Source: Polyangiaceae bacterium | GTDB taxonomy: Bacteria > Myxococcota > Polyangia > Polyangiales > Polyangiaceae | Reading direction: 5' to 3' | Length of the DNA stretch: 15,097 nt | NCBI GenBank assembly: GCA_025936205.1 | Contig: JAICTU010000203.1 | Span: 1 to 15,097 of the forward strand | In this document: positions 6,770 through 13,796 of the stretch, piece by piece | How positions within the stretch are numbered: position 1 is the stretch's first letter | Layout of the letters: each line of letters begins with the position of its first letter | Notes under the pieces: model-generated | What the model saw: the letters and a program-made list of their open reading frames with translations, nothing else | Databases searched by the model: none | What the model was told of the DNA's origin: nothing | Position numbers and translations under genes: made by a program

Positions 6770-7936
6770 ATGCGAATCTGCTTCTGGTCGACCAGCTTTC
6801 AGGCGGACAATCAGGCGCTCGCGAGCTACCTGTCCGGGCTCGACGGAACCCAGGTCTGGGTCGCGTTGGATGACCCGGAGCGTTACCGTCGCGAACCCGT
6901 CAATGGCTTGCTGCCCTTCAGCGGCAAGCTGCTGGACCGGCAGGCTCCAGAGACGCTGGACGAGATCGATGCGTTCGCCCCCGATTGCGTGATCGTCGAC
7001 AACCACCTGCCGAAGCGCCCGCTCGCCCGGCGCCTGTACGTGCTCTGGCATGGCTACGGCTGGCGCGTGGACGATCTCTCCGTGATGAAGCGCGAGCTGC
7101 GCAAGCTGGTCGGCAGCGTGGAAGAGCCGAACTCGCGCTTTCGCTGGCACGCGTTCGGCGAGCTGGACCGCGCCTATCGCATCCGGCACTCCGGGCTCGC
7201 TCCGGAAAACGTGCTGGCGCTGGGCTCGGCCTATTCCGATCTGCTGCTGCCCGGAGCGCCGCGCGCCCCGCGCCTGGATCTCGCAGGGATCCGCCAGCAC
7301 TACAGCATCGATCTGACGCGCCCGACCGTGCTCTTGGGCATGACCTGGCACCACGGTGGAGCGCTCGCGCACTGGGGCGACGACGCCGAGCTGCACGATC
7401 GGCTCGCCGAGCACGTGGGCGCGCAGGGCGCCAATCTCTTGATCCGCATGCACGATCGGCAACGCTACGAGCGCGCGGACGTGCAGCGCATGGAACAGCT
7501 GGCGTCCCGCCACCCGCACGTGCAGCTCAAGTTCAAGAGCGCCCATCCGGATTCGCTGGTGGACCTATTGCTGAGCTCGGTGCTCGTCTCCAACTACTCG
7601 TCGCTGCTCAACGCCTTCTACTACACGGGTAAACCCACGATTCACATCGATCCGATCGCGCGTGGCCGACCCAACTACGGGCGCAAGTTCCGCTTTGGCA
7701 CGCTCTGGACCAAGAAACTGCAGGACCCGCTGGCGAGCTGGAAGCTGCCCCCGGAGGACGTGGGCGGGCTGCGGGCGGGAAGCTTTCAGGAGTTGCTGGA
7801 CGCCGTCTCCCTCAGCCTGACACAGCCCGGCTGCTGCAATGCCGCCGCGCGAGCCTTCCTCGAACGCCATATCGAACGCGCCGACGGCCGCAGCTGCGAG
7901 CGGATTACAGCGCTGCTCCGCAGCTGGATCGCCTGA
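6770..7936 (+). CDS. CDP-glycerol glycerophosphotransferase-like protein (TagB/TagF fold)
   Basis: A 388-residue GT-B-like enzyme. Landmarks are VLWHGYGWR (91-99), LIRMHDR (224-230, near the RxHP-type site of the family) and VSNYSSLLNAFYYTGKPTIH (273-292). The last is the characteristic nucleotide-binding stretch of CDP-glycerol:poly(glycerophosphate) glycerophosphotransferases, usually seen as DYSS followed by a hydrophobic helix and KP. In Gram-positive bacteria such enzymes build teichoic acids. In Gram-negatives, related proteins add glycerol phosphate or similar groups to capsule or O-antigen. The membrane-binding N-terminal domain found in TagF is absent, and the length suits a single-domain relative. 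The gene is divergent from the GT4 gene and ends just before a strong hairpin (7941-7970). The exact substrate is unknown, and another GT-B activity remains possible. Confidence 0.75.
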   Translation: MRICFWSTSFQADNQALASYLSGLDGTQVWVALDDPERYRREPVNGLLPFSGKLLDRQAPETLDEIDAFAPDCVIVDNHLPKRPLARRLYVLWHGYGWRVDDLSVMKRELRKLVGSVEEPNSRFRWHAFGELDRAYRIRHSGLAPENVLALGSAYSDLLLPGAPRAPRLDLAGIRQHYSIDLTRPTVLLGMTWHHGGALAHWGDDAELHDRLAEHVGAQGANLLIRMHDRQRYERADVQRMEQLASRHPHVQLKFKSAHPDSLVDLLLSSVLVSNYSSLLNAFYYTGKPTIHIDPIARGRPNYGRKFRFGTLWTKKLQDPLASWKLPPEDVGGLRAGSFQELLDAVSLSLTQPGCCNAAARAFLERHIERADGRSCERITALLRSWIA

Positions 7937-7940
7937 TGTC

Positions 7941-7970
7941 GGGACAGGGGTCGACCACTACTCCCGTCCC
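7941..7970 (+). terminator. Possible hairpin terminator without T-run
   Basis: Five bases after the stop codon at 7936, GGGACAGGGG (7941-7950) pairs with CTCCCGTCCC (7961-7970) around a 10-base loop. There are eight Watson-Crick pairs, one G-U wobble and one mismatch. No T-run follows, so Rho-independent termination is not certain. Further GC-rich inverted elements follow up to about 8012 (for example GGGTC at 7995-7999 with GACCC at 8008-8012). Confidence 0.4.
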
Positions 7971-8084
7971 GGGGTCGGGTGACCGGCTCCCGATGGGTCG
8001 CTGCCTTGACCCGATCCGCTCGCATCCCCAGATTGCCAGGACGCCCGCGCCCGAGTAGCTGCAGGGCAAACGTTTTTTAGCTCT

Positions 8085-9104
8085 ATGCGCAAAATCACCA
8101 TGGTCAAGAAGCTGCTCGCGAGCGGCGAACCGTGCGCCAAGTGCGTGCAAGCTCAGGAGCTCCTCGAGCGACGGGGGCTGTGGAACCAGATCGACGAGGT
8201 CGTCTGGGCCAACGAGACCGACCCCAGCTCCCCCGGCGCTCAGCTCGCCCTGCGGCACCAGGTGGAGCTGGCACCGTTTTTCGTGGTCTCCGAAACGGGG
8301 CGCGAGGACCGAGTGGTCACCAGCACGCTCAAGCTGGCCCAGGAGCTCGCGGCCGCACCCGCCTCCGCCGCGTCCGCTCCCGTCGAGCTGAGCGAAGCGG
8401 AGCTGAGTGGGGCGCTCGCCGAGCTCGCGAGCGCGCCTCCGGCCGCGATCCTGAGCTGGGGGTTGCAGCGTTTCGGCGCCGGCTGCGGGATCGCCTTCAG
8501 CGGCGCGGAAGACGTGGTGCTGATCGATCTGGCCGCCAAGAGCGGGCTGCCTTACAGCATCTTCTGCCTGGATACCGGGCGCTTGCACGAGGAGACGTAC
8601 CGCTTCCTGGATCGCGTGCGCGCCTTCTACGGCGTGGAGCTCCAGATCCTGTCGCCTCAGGCAGAACCCCTGCAGGCGTTCGTGCGCAAGAAGGGCCTGT
8701 TCAGCTTCCTGGAAGATGGCCATGGCGAGTGCTGCGGGATCCGCAAGATCGAGCCGTTGAAGCGCGCACTGGCACCGCTGCGCGCCTGGGCCACGGGGCA
8801 ACGCCGCGATCAGAGCCCGACCCGGACTGACGTCAACGTCTTGGAATTCGACCGCAATTTTCAGGGTGCCGCGGGCAAGCTGGTCAAGCTCAACCCCCTG
8901 GCGGGCTGGAGCTCGGCGCAGGTATGGGAGTACATCCGCCGCGAACGCGTGCCTTACAACACGCTCCACGACCACGGCTTCGTATCGATCGGCTGCCAGC
9001 CGTGCACGCGCCCCATCCGCCCGGGTGAGCACGAGCGCGCGGCTCGTTGGTGGTGGGAAGAGGCCACGCAGCGCGAGTGCGGGCTGCACGTGAAGAAGGG
9101 CTGA
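8085..9104 (+). CDS. cysH: APS/PAPS reductase with N-terminal thioredoxin/glutaredoxin-like domain
   Basis: A 339-residue protein in two parts. Residues 1-90 look like a thioredoxin/glutaredoxin/ArsC-fold domain with a CxxC (EPCAKC, C17 and C20) after the first strand and an LAPFFVV strand. After an Ala/Ser-rich linker, residues about 105-339 are a CysH reductase: GIAFSGAEDVVLIDLA (135-150, PP-loop), DTGRLHEETYR (163-173), ECCGIRKIEPL (C216, C217), GCQPC (C304, C307) and the catalytic ECGLH (C332). The CC plus CxxC pairs bind a [4Fe-4S] cluster, which marks the adenylylsulfate-type enzyme. It reduces activated sulfate to sulfite for cysteine synthesis using thiol electrons. The fused domain may be its own electron donor, in reversed order compared with plant APS reductases. 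Starts at ATG 8085 or 8100 are both possible; the ribosome-binding site is weak. No other sulfate genes are adjacent. Confidence 0.9.
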   Translation: MRKITMVKKLLASGEPCAKCVQAQELLERRGLWNQIDEVVWANETDPSSPGAQLALRHQVELAPFFVVSETGREDRVVTSTLKLAQELAAAPASAASAPVELSEAELSGALAELASAPPAAILSWGLQRFGAGCGIAFSGAEDVVLIDLAAKSGLPYSIFCLDTGRLHEETYRFLDRVRAFYGVELQILSPQAEPLQAFVRKKGLFSFLEDGHGECCGIRKIEPLKRALAPLRAWATGQRRDQSPTRTDVNVLEFDRNFQGAAGKLVKLNPLAGWSSAQVWEYIRRERVPYNTLHDHGFVSIGCQPCTRPIRPGEHERAARWWWEEATQRECGLHVKKG

Positions 9105-9122
9105 CAGACCTCGCCAGCCTGG

Positions 9123-9195
9123 TGCAGCCCTGTTTGATGCAGCCCTGTTTGATGCAGCCCTGTTTGATGCAGCCCTGTTTGATGCAGCCCTGTTT
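9123..9195. repeat. 15-bp perfect tandem repeat, 4.9 copies
   Basis: The unit TGCAGCCCTGTTTGA occurs four times without any change (9123-9182), then once more for 13 bases (9183-9195). It begins 18 bases after the sulfonucleotide reductase stop. There are no spacers between units. Perfect identity implies recent expansion or ongoing slippage. Each unit contains TGATG (overlapping stop and start), and because 15 is a multiple of three, the phase is the same in every copy. Confidence 0.97.
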
Positions 9196-9208
9196 TGGCG
9201 CACCCCAG

Positions 9209-9242
9209 GGTGGGACAGCAGGTGGGACAACCAGGTGGGACA
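9209..9242. repeat. Three GGTGGGACA units
   Basis: GGTGGGACA occurs at 9209-9217, 9221-9229 and 9234-9242, spaced 12 and 13 bases apart with short CA-rich gaps (GCA, ACCA). It starts 14 bases after the 15-bp array but is unrelated in sequence. It could be a set of protein-binding sites or a decayed tandem repeat. Confidence 0.75.
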
Positions 9243-9363
9243 GCGGCGCCATGCGGCGGAGATACGCTCGAGCACGGACTGGATCGCAGCGCAGCGAGCG
9301 AGCACAGCGCGATAACCTGGAAAAATCTGGCCCCGCTGGCGGATCGCCTGGGCTTCGCACGGC

Positions 9364-9392
9364 GCTCGTGCTCGAGAGCGCGTGCCACGAGC
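9364..9392. promoter_or_regulatory. Inverted repeat upstream of GH3 gene
   Basis: GCTCGTG (9364-9370) and CACGAGC (9386-9392) form a perfect 7-bp inverted repeat with a 15-base centre that itself contains the palindrome GCTCGAGAGC. It could be an operator or a leader stem. Chance is not excluded in such GC-rich sequence. Confidence 0.25.
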
Positions 9393-9534
9393 CGCCCTCC
9401 GATCTCCCGCGATCCGAGAAATCGTCTTGGATGCTCAGGAGATAGAGTGTCTTATGAGGGTTCCCATCGTGCCCTGCGGCGCGCCTCGTCGCCTCCCGAT
9501 CTCGCGGGCGCGCTGCGGCAGGAGAAAGCCACGC

Positions 9535-12012
9535 ATGTCCGCCTCGTACCTCGTGCACCGCCTGCGCCTCGCGAGCCTCGTCTGCTTGGCGTGGATGGTC
9601 GGCGCGCTGCCGGGTTGCACTCCGCATCCCACCAATCTCGCCAGCGACAGTGCCGGGCTCGGCACCAATCCATTTGGTATGCAGCCAGCCGGCAGCAACA
9701 CGGGTAGCCCCACGCCCGGAAGCACTACTGTCGTCGGCGGCAACGGCGCGACGAACGAGGGCGGACCCAATCTCAGCGGCGGGCTCGTGGCTGGCCCCAC
9801 CGTGGGCGGCAGCAGCACGGTGCAGGTGGGCGACGACGATCCCACGTGCTCGACCGGTTCGCCGCCGCAAGAAGACGCGAGCTTCACGCGCGCGCGCACC
9901 ATCCCCGCCAGCAACACGGACGCGGCGTCGATGATGGGCCAGCTGCAGCTCAGCGAAAAGCAGACGCTGCTCTCGGGCTACGAGAACTACGACTACAACA
10001 ACGGCACCGCCTTCGAGGCGGCGCCGCTGCCGCGCGTGAACTACCCAACCTTCCGCATGCGCGATGGGCCGCGCGGCGTGCGCGGCGTGGTGGGCGAAAA
10101 GTCGACCACCTTCCCCGTGGCAGAGGTGCGCGCCGCGAGCTTCGACGTCGAGCTCGAGGAACGCGTGGGCAAGGTGTTCGCTGAAGAGATGCGCGCCATG
10201 CGGGTGGACTTGCTCCTGGCGCCCACCATCAACGTGCTGCGCCACCCCGGCTGGGCACGAGCGCAGGAGACCTACGGCGAAGACCCGGTGCTGATCGGCA
10301 ACATCGGCGCGGCCTTCGTGCGCGGGCTCCAGGCGGGGCCGCAAGGCATGCCCGCCTGCGTCAAGCACTATGCTTGCAACAACACCGACGAGAACCGCGG
10401 CGGTAACAACCAGCGCGGCGTGAACGCGATCGTCGACGAGCAGAACCTGCGCGAGAACTACGTGAGGGCCTTCCAGATCATCGTCGAGCAGGTGGATCCG
10501 GCCTGCGTCATGGCCGCGTACAACGACGTGAACGGCTCGCCGAGCACGGAGAACGTGCATCTGCTGACCGACATCCTGCGCAAGGCCCCCGGCGACCCCG
10601 AGCGCGGTTTCGGCTGGCTGGGCTTCGTCGTCTCCGACTGGGGCGCCACGCTGGGCGCGGGCCACGGTGCGCTGGCGCTCAATGCCGGGCTAGATCTGGA
10701 GATGCCCAATCCCGCGGCGTTCAAGGAGCTGGGCAGCGCGAATGCGGCCGGCATCGACAAGGCGGCACAGTACATCCTGAACGTGCGCTCGACCTTTGGT
10801 CAGCTCAGCGCCAACTACCTGCAGGCGCACGCCCAGCCGCAGGACACCAGCGTCCTCACCAACGAGAGCCACAAGGCGCTCACCCGCGAGGTGGAGGAAA
10901 AGGGAGCCGTGCTCCTGAAGAACAACGGCGTCTTGCCGCTCGGCAAGACCATCGGTGACCAGGGCACGGCGAGCCTGCAGAGCATCGTGTTCCTGGGTCC
11001 GGACGCCGATATTCCGCGGACTGAAGCAGTGGATGGCCCGCACGGTCTGGGCGACGGAGGCAGCAGCCAGACCTTCCCGCCGTACATCGTCTCCTTCTTG
11101 CAGGGCGTCAGCGAGCGCGCCGCGGGCGTGACCGTCTCCCAGAGCGCCAACATCGCGGATGCGGCGGGCAAGACCGTGGCCATCATCCCGGTCACCATGG
11201 CCCACGCGGACGAGGGCGAGGCCTACGGCGGCGGCGGCGATCGCGACACGTTGACGTTGACCACCACCGAGCCGCGGCACTGGACTGGCCAGAAGCCGAC
11301 CGCGTTCATCAACGCCGTGCGCGCAGCCAATCCCAGCATCAAAATCGTCGTGCTGCTGGCCGTCGGCAGCGCGGTCGTGATGGAGGACTGGATGAATTCG
11401 GCCGACGCGATCGTCCAGACCTTCTACCCCGGGCAGGAGGGCGGCCATGCCGTGGCCGGGTTGCTGTTCGGCGATGTGAACTTCAGCGGCAAGCTGCCGT
11501 TCACGATCGCCACCAACCCGGACGACTACCCCTTCTTCGGCAACACCGCGCAGTCGGTGACCTTCGAATACCTGCACGGCTACCGCCGCTTCGAAGCCAA
11601 CAAAACCCCGCCCCGCTTTTGGTTCGGATACGGGCTCAGCTACACCACGTATCAATACGGCGAGCCCAAGGTGCTGTGCTCCAACGTGAGCTCCAACGGC
11701 CGCCTCAACGTGGAGGTGATGGTGACCAACACGGGTACGGTCGCGGGCGACGAAATCGTGCAGCTCTACGTGGGCTCACCTGGTACCCCGGATCTGATGC
11801 ACGCGCCGCCACCGAAGGAGCTGAAGGCCTTCACGCGCGTGACGCTCGCGCCCGGCGAGACCAAACCGGTGCAGCTGTTCGTGCCCGCGCGCGATCTACG
11901 GCACTGGGGCGCGAACGGCTGGGAGCTCGCGAGCGGGCAGCACACCGTGTTCGTCGGCCCGAGCTCGGATCCCGCCCAGCTGAAGTCCGCAACGTTCACC
12001 GTCGGTGACTGA
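9535..12012 (+). CDS. Glycoside hydrolase family 3 lipoprotein (beta-glucosidase-like)
   Basis: From ATG 9535 the product is 825 residues. The start is supported by AGGAG ten bases upstream and by a lipoprotein signal peptide (hydrophobic LASLVCLAWMVGAL, then LPGC, C28). A Gly/Ser/Thr/Asn-rich linker (about 30-110) precedes the catalytic barrel. GH3 landmarks are RDGPRG (D177), ARAQETYGEDP, KHYACNN (K277-H278) and FVVSDWG with nucleophile D368. The second domain begins near GAVLLKNNGVLPL and carries DEGE (E560, E562), the region of the usual acid/base Glu, then GQEGGHAVAGLLFGD. A fibronectin-III-like domain (about 715-805) ends the protein. Family members remove beta-linked glucose or xylose from oligosaccharides. 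As a lipoprotein it should sit in the outer membrane, facing either the periplasm or the surface. Its stop overlaps the first possible start of the beta-barrel gene, so co-expression is likely. Confidence 0.92.
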   Translation: MSASYLVHRLRLASLVCLAWMVGALPGCTPHPTNLASDSAGLGTNPFGMQPAGSNTGSPTPGSTTVVGGNGATNEGGPNLSGGLVAGPTVGGSSTVQVGDDDPTCSTGSPPQEDASFTRARTIPASNTDAASMMGQLQLSEKQTLLSGYENYDYNNGTAFEAAPLPRVNYPTFRMRDGPRGVRGVVGEKSTTFPVAEVRAASFDVELEERVGKVFAEEMRAMRVDLLLAPTINVLRHPGWARAQETYGEDPVLIGNIGAAFVRGLQAGPQGMPACVKHYACNNTDENRGGNNQRGVNAIVDEQNLRENYVRAFQIIVEQVDPACVMAAYNDVNGSPSTENVHLLTDILRKAPGDPERGFGWLGFVVSDWGATLGAGHGALALNAGLDLEMPNPAAFKELGSANAAGIDKAAQYILNVRSTFGQLSANYLQAHAQPQDTSVLTNESHKALTREVEEKGAVLLKNNGVLPLGKTIGDQGTASLQSIVFLGPDADIPRTEAVDGPHGLGDGGSSQTFPPYIVSFLQGVSERAAGVTVSQSANIADAAGKTVAIIPVTMAHADEGEAYGGGGDRDTLTLTTTEPRHWTGQKPTAFINAVRAANPSIKIVVLLAVGSAVVMEDWMNSADAIVQTFYPGQEGGHAVAGLLFGDVNFSGKLPFTIATNPDDYPFFGNTAQSVTFEYLHGYRRFEANKTPPRFWFGYGLSYTTYQYGEPKVLCSNVSSNGRLNVEVMVTNTGTVAGDEIVQLYVGSPGTPDLMHAPPPKELKAFTRVTLAPGETKPVQLFVPARDLRHWGANGWELASGQHTVFVGPSSDPAQLKSATFTVGD

Positions 12013-13639
12013 TGCTTTCTCCCGACCCTGGCGCAGACCGAACCCTTCGACTACACCCGCACGCGTGATCGGATTGGGCACTTCTCTGCGTTCGCCACGC
12101 TGGCTCCGCACTGCAGGCATCGCACTGTGCGCGCTCGGGCTGAGCTTGCCGTCGTCCGCTTTCGCTCAGAGCCGCCGCAACAAGCGGGCAAAGCAGGCAC
12201 AGCCCGCGCCCGTCGAGAAGGCGGACTCCTGGGACGCCGACGCCGAGGACGCGCTCGCGCCAAAGCCTGCGCCGCGCGCTGCCGAAGCGAGCGCGCCGAG
12301 CGAGCTGCCGGACGAGGCGAGCGACGCCGCCGAACAACCTGCCACCGAGACCGAGGCAGCGCCCGAGGACGCGCAGGTGGAGGTCGGCGCATACGGGCCT
12401 CGTCGGGTGGCGCAGGAGCATCGCCCGGACGCCGCCACGTACCGGCTGCCCAAGGACCGCGTCTGGGCGCCGCTGGTCTGGGACGGCGGGCGCATGCACG
12501 CGCAGGTCGAGCTGGATGTCGGCTACGCCAGCTACAACTACCCCGAGCACCCGGATCGTCCGAAAGAAACGCTGAACGACATGCGCGGGCGCTTCGTGCT
12601 CGGGCCGTTGTTTCACCACGACTTCGGCGACAGCGGCTACTTCGTCAACGTCGTGGCGCAGTTCGTGGCCTGGGTGCAGGAGCAGGCGGGCGAATATCAG
12701 ATCAACGCCGACGACGTGTACGTGCAGCTCGGCAAGGGCGAGAAGTGGGACCTTCAGGTCGGTCGCTTCATGACCTGGCGCGTTTACCACAAGGGTCTGG
12801 GCTTCGACCTCTACACGCTGGAAGACAACGGAGCGAGCCGGAGCTATCCGATCTCGAACGGCACCTTTGCCGTTCACACCTACGAGGTCGACTACATCTT
12901 CCTGCGCAACTCACCGTACGTGGGCGGCGAGGTCGCCGGACGCGCTGCGCTCCACTACTATCCAGCGGACATCCTCGGCTTCGAGCTGGCTGCCGCCTAC
13001 GGTCTCGCCGACAACCGCGGCAGCGACACGCTCGGCGGGCGCCTGGCGATGGATCTGCAGTGGAACTTCCTGCAGTTCACGGCGGCGGGAGAAGTTCGGC
13101 GCCAGATCCAGACGGGGCCGCCCAACACCGTGCAAGACATGGGTACGCCGACGGAGCGCACCGTGGAGTGCACCGACTGCGGCTCGTCCAAGAACTACGG
13201 CGCAGGCGGCGGTCTGCGCCTGGCGCTCTCCCCCTTGAACCTGGGCGGCAACTTCGCGATCGGCTGGGACAAGAAGGACCAGCTCGTGGGCGACGCCAAC
13301 GGCAAGCCCGAGCCCGATCCCAAGGCGACCGGGCGCCGCATGAGCTTCGGCGGTTACCTGGAGCTCGACGTGGGTTCATGGCTGATGTCCCATCCGCTGA
13401 TCCTCGGTGGCGGGACGAACCGCACGGAACTGGTGCTGGACAACAAGAACAAGGAATTCCACTACCAGTCCGCCGTTTACGCGGCGCTGCCGCTCGGCAT
13501 CAACGATTCCATGGTCAAGCTGGTATTGTCGCGAGCGAAGGCGGACCTGTACGACGCCACGGACCCCGAGGGCACCTCGTACATCGACCAGCATCCGAAC
13601 TCGTACGCGCTGCGCCTGCGCTTCAGCAGCAACTTTTAG
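12005..13639 (+). CDS. Outer-membrane beta-barrel protein (porin-like), uncharacterised
   Basis: A 544-residue protein if GTG 12005 is used. A signal peptide is clear (RTAGIALCALGLSLPSSAFA, cleavage after about residue 54). A charged Ala/Pro/Glu linker (about 60-125) then leads into a barrel-like region (about 155-544) with alternating aromatic/hydrophobic strands such as VELDVGYASYNY, YFVNVVAQFVAWV and WDLQVGRFMTWRVY. The chain ends RLRFSSNF; a terminal phenylalanine is the usual recognition signal for barrel assembly. GTG 12005 overlaps the GH3 stop by eight bases; GTG 12065 would give a more normal signal peptide length, and neither has a clear ribosome-binding site. A Cys pair (ECTDCG) probably lies in a loop. 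The position after a GH3 lipoprotein suggests transport or surface display linked to glycan use, which is inference. A specific porin family was not recognised. Confidence 0.8.
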   Translation: MTDAFSRPWRRPNPSTTPARVIGLGTSLRSPRWLRTAGIALCALGLSLPSSAFAQSRRNKRAKQAQPAPVEKADSWDADAEDALAPKPAPRAAEASAPSELPDEASDAAEQPATETEAAPEDAQVEVGAYGPRRVAQEHRPDAATYRLPKDRVWAPLVWDGGRMHAQVELDVGYASYNYPEHPDRPKETLNDMRGRFVLGPLFHHDFGDSGYFVNVVAQFVAWVQEQAGEYQINADDVYVQLGKGEKWDLQVGRFMTWRVYHKGLGFDLYTLEDNGASRSYPISNGTFAVHTYEVDYIFLRNSPYVGGEVAGRAALHYYPADILGFELAAAYGLADNRGSDTLGGRLAMDLQWNFLQFTAAGEVRRQIQTGPPNTVQDMGTPTERTVECTDCGSSKNYGAGGGLRLALSPLNLGGNFAIGWDKKDQLVGDANGKPEPDPKATGRRMSFGGYLELDVGSWLMSHPLILGGGTNRTELVLDNKNKEFHYQSAVYAALPLGINDSMVKLVLSRAKADLYDATDPEGTSYIDQHPNSYALRLRFSSNF

Positions 13640-13793
13640 AGGGGTCAGGGGTTTCAGAGCTCGGCTCTGTCCCATCCGACTCCAGAATGTGCCCAGCGTG
13701 CGGCCTCACGCCGCGCATCGGGCGCATTCTAGAGTCGAGCGGAGCTGTGGGGCTCCGAGCTCTGATCCGGAATCCCCCCACCCCGCGACCCCT
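13640..13793. terminator. Long imperfect palindrome filling a convergent gene gap
   Basis: Nested inverted segments span the whole space between two convergent stop codons. They are AGGGGTC (13640-13646) with GACCCCT (13787-13793); TCAGAGCTCGG (13654-13664) with CCGAGCTCTGA (13755-13765), both perfect; 13678-13694 with 13720-13736 (15 of 17 paired); and GCGGC (13700-13704) with GCCGC (13710-13714) at the tip around a CTCAC loop. The transcript from either strand could fold into one long interrupted hairpin. This suits a bidirectional terminator or RNA-stabilising structure. A palindromic mobile repeat is the alternative. No T-run is present. Confidence 0.7.
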
Positions 13794-13796
13794 TTG

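Larger units (their letters stand above)
9105..9534. other. Intergenic spacer with tandem repeats and GH3 leader
   Basis: This spacer lies between the sulfonucleotide reductase stop and the GH3 start. It holds a 15-bp perfect tandem array (9123-9195), three GGTGGGACA units (9209-9242), and an inverted repeat GCTCGTG (9364-9370) with CACGAGC (9386-9392). An AGGAGA lies just before the GH3 ATG. The GH3 frame is open further upstream (ATGs at 9382 and 9454), but those peptides lack a signal sequence. No convincing promoter was found by eye. Confidence 0.55.

Noticed and set aside
8006..8034. Sigma70-type promoter before cysH (TTGACC, 17 bases, CAGATT)
   Set aside because: The -35 is fair but the -10 matches only three of six consensus bases; too weak to list as a feature.
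9123..9195. CRISPR array
   Set aside because: The 15-base units abut directly with no spacers, and no cas gene is nearby; this is a plain tandem repeat.
7905..9305. Long minus-strand frame opposite cysH, including ASNRA repeats
   Set aside because: It lies antisense to a clear CysH domain. Its composition is that of a GC-rich shadow frame, and no domain is recognisable.
9047..9445. Coding repeat protein reading MQPCL units through the 15-bp array
   Set aside because: The frame starts inside the sulfonucleotide reductase gene, has no ribosome-binding site, and after the repeat reads as low-quality Arg-rich sequence. Open frames through a 15-base repeat are expected by arithmetic.
8890..10665. 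591-codon minus-strand frame opposite the GH3 5' region
   Set aside because: It overlaps both cysH and GH3 coding sequence; it is rich in Ala/Arg/His/Val without any fold signature, typical of antisense frames in GC-rich genomes.
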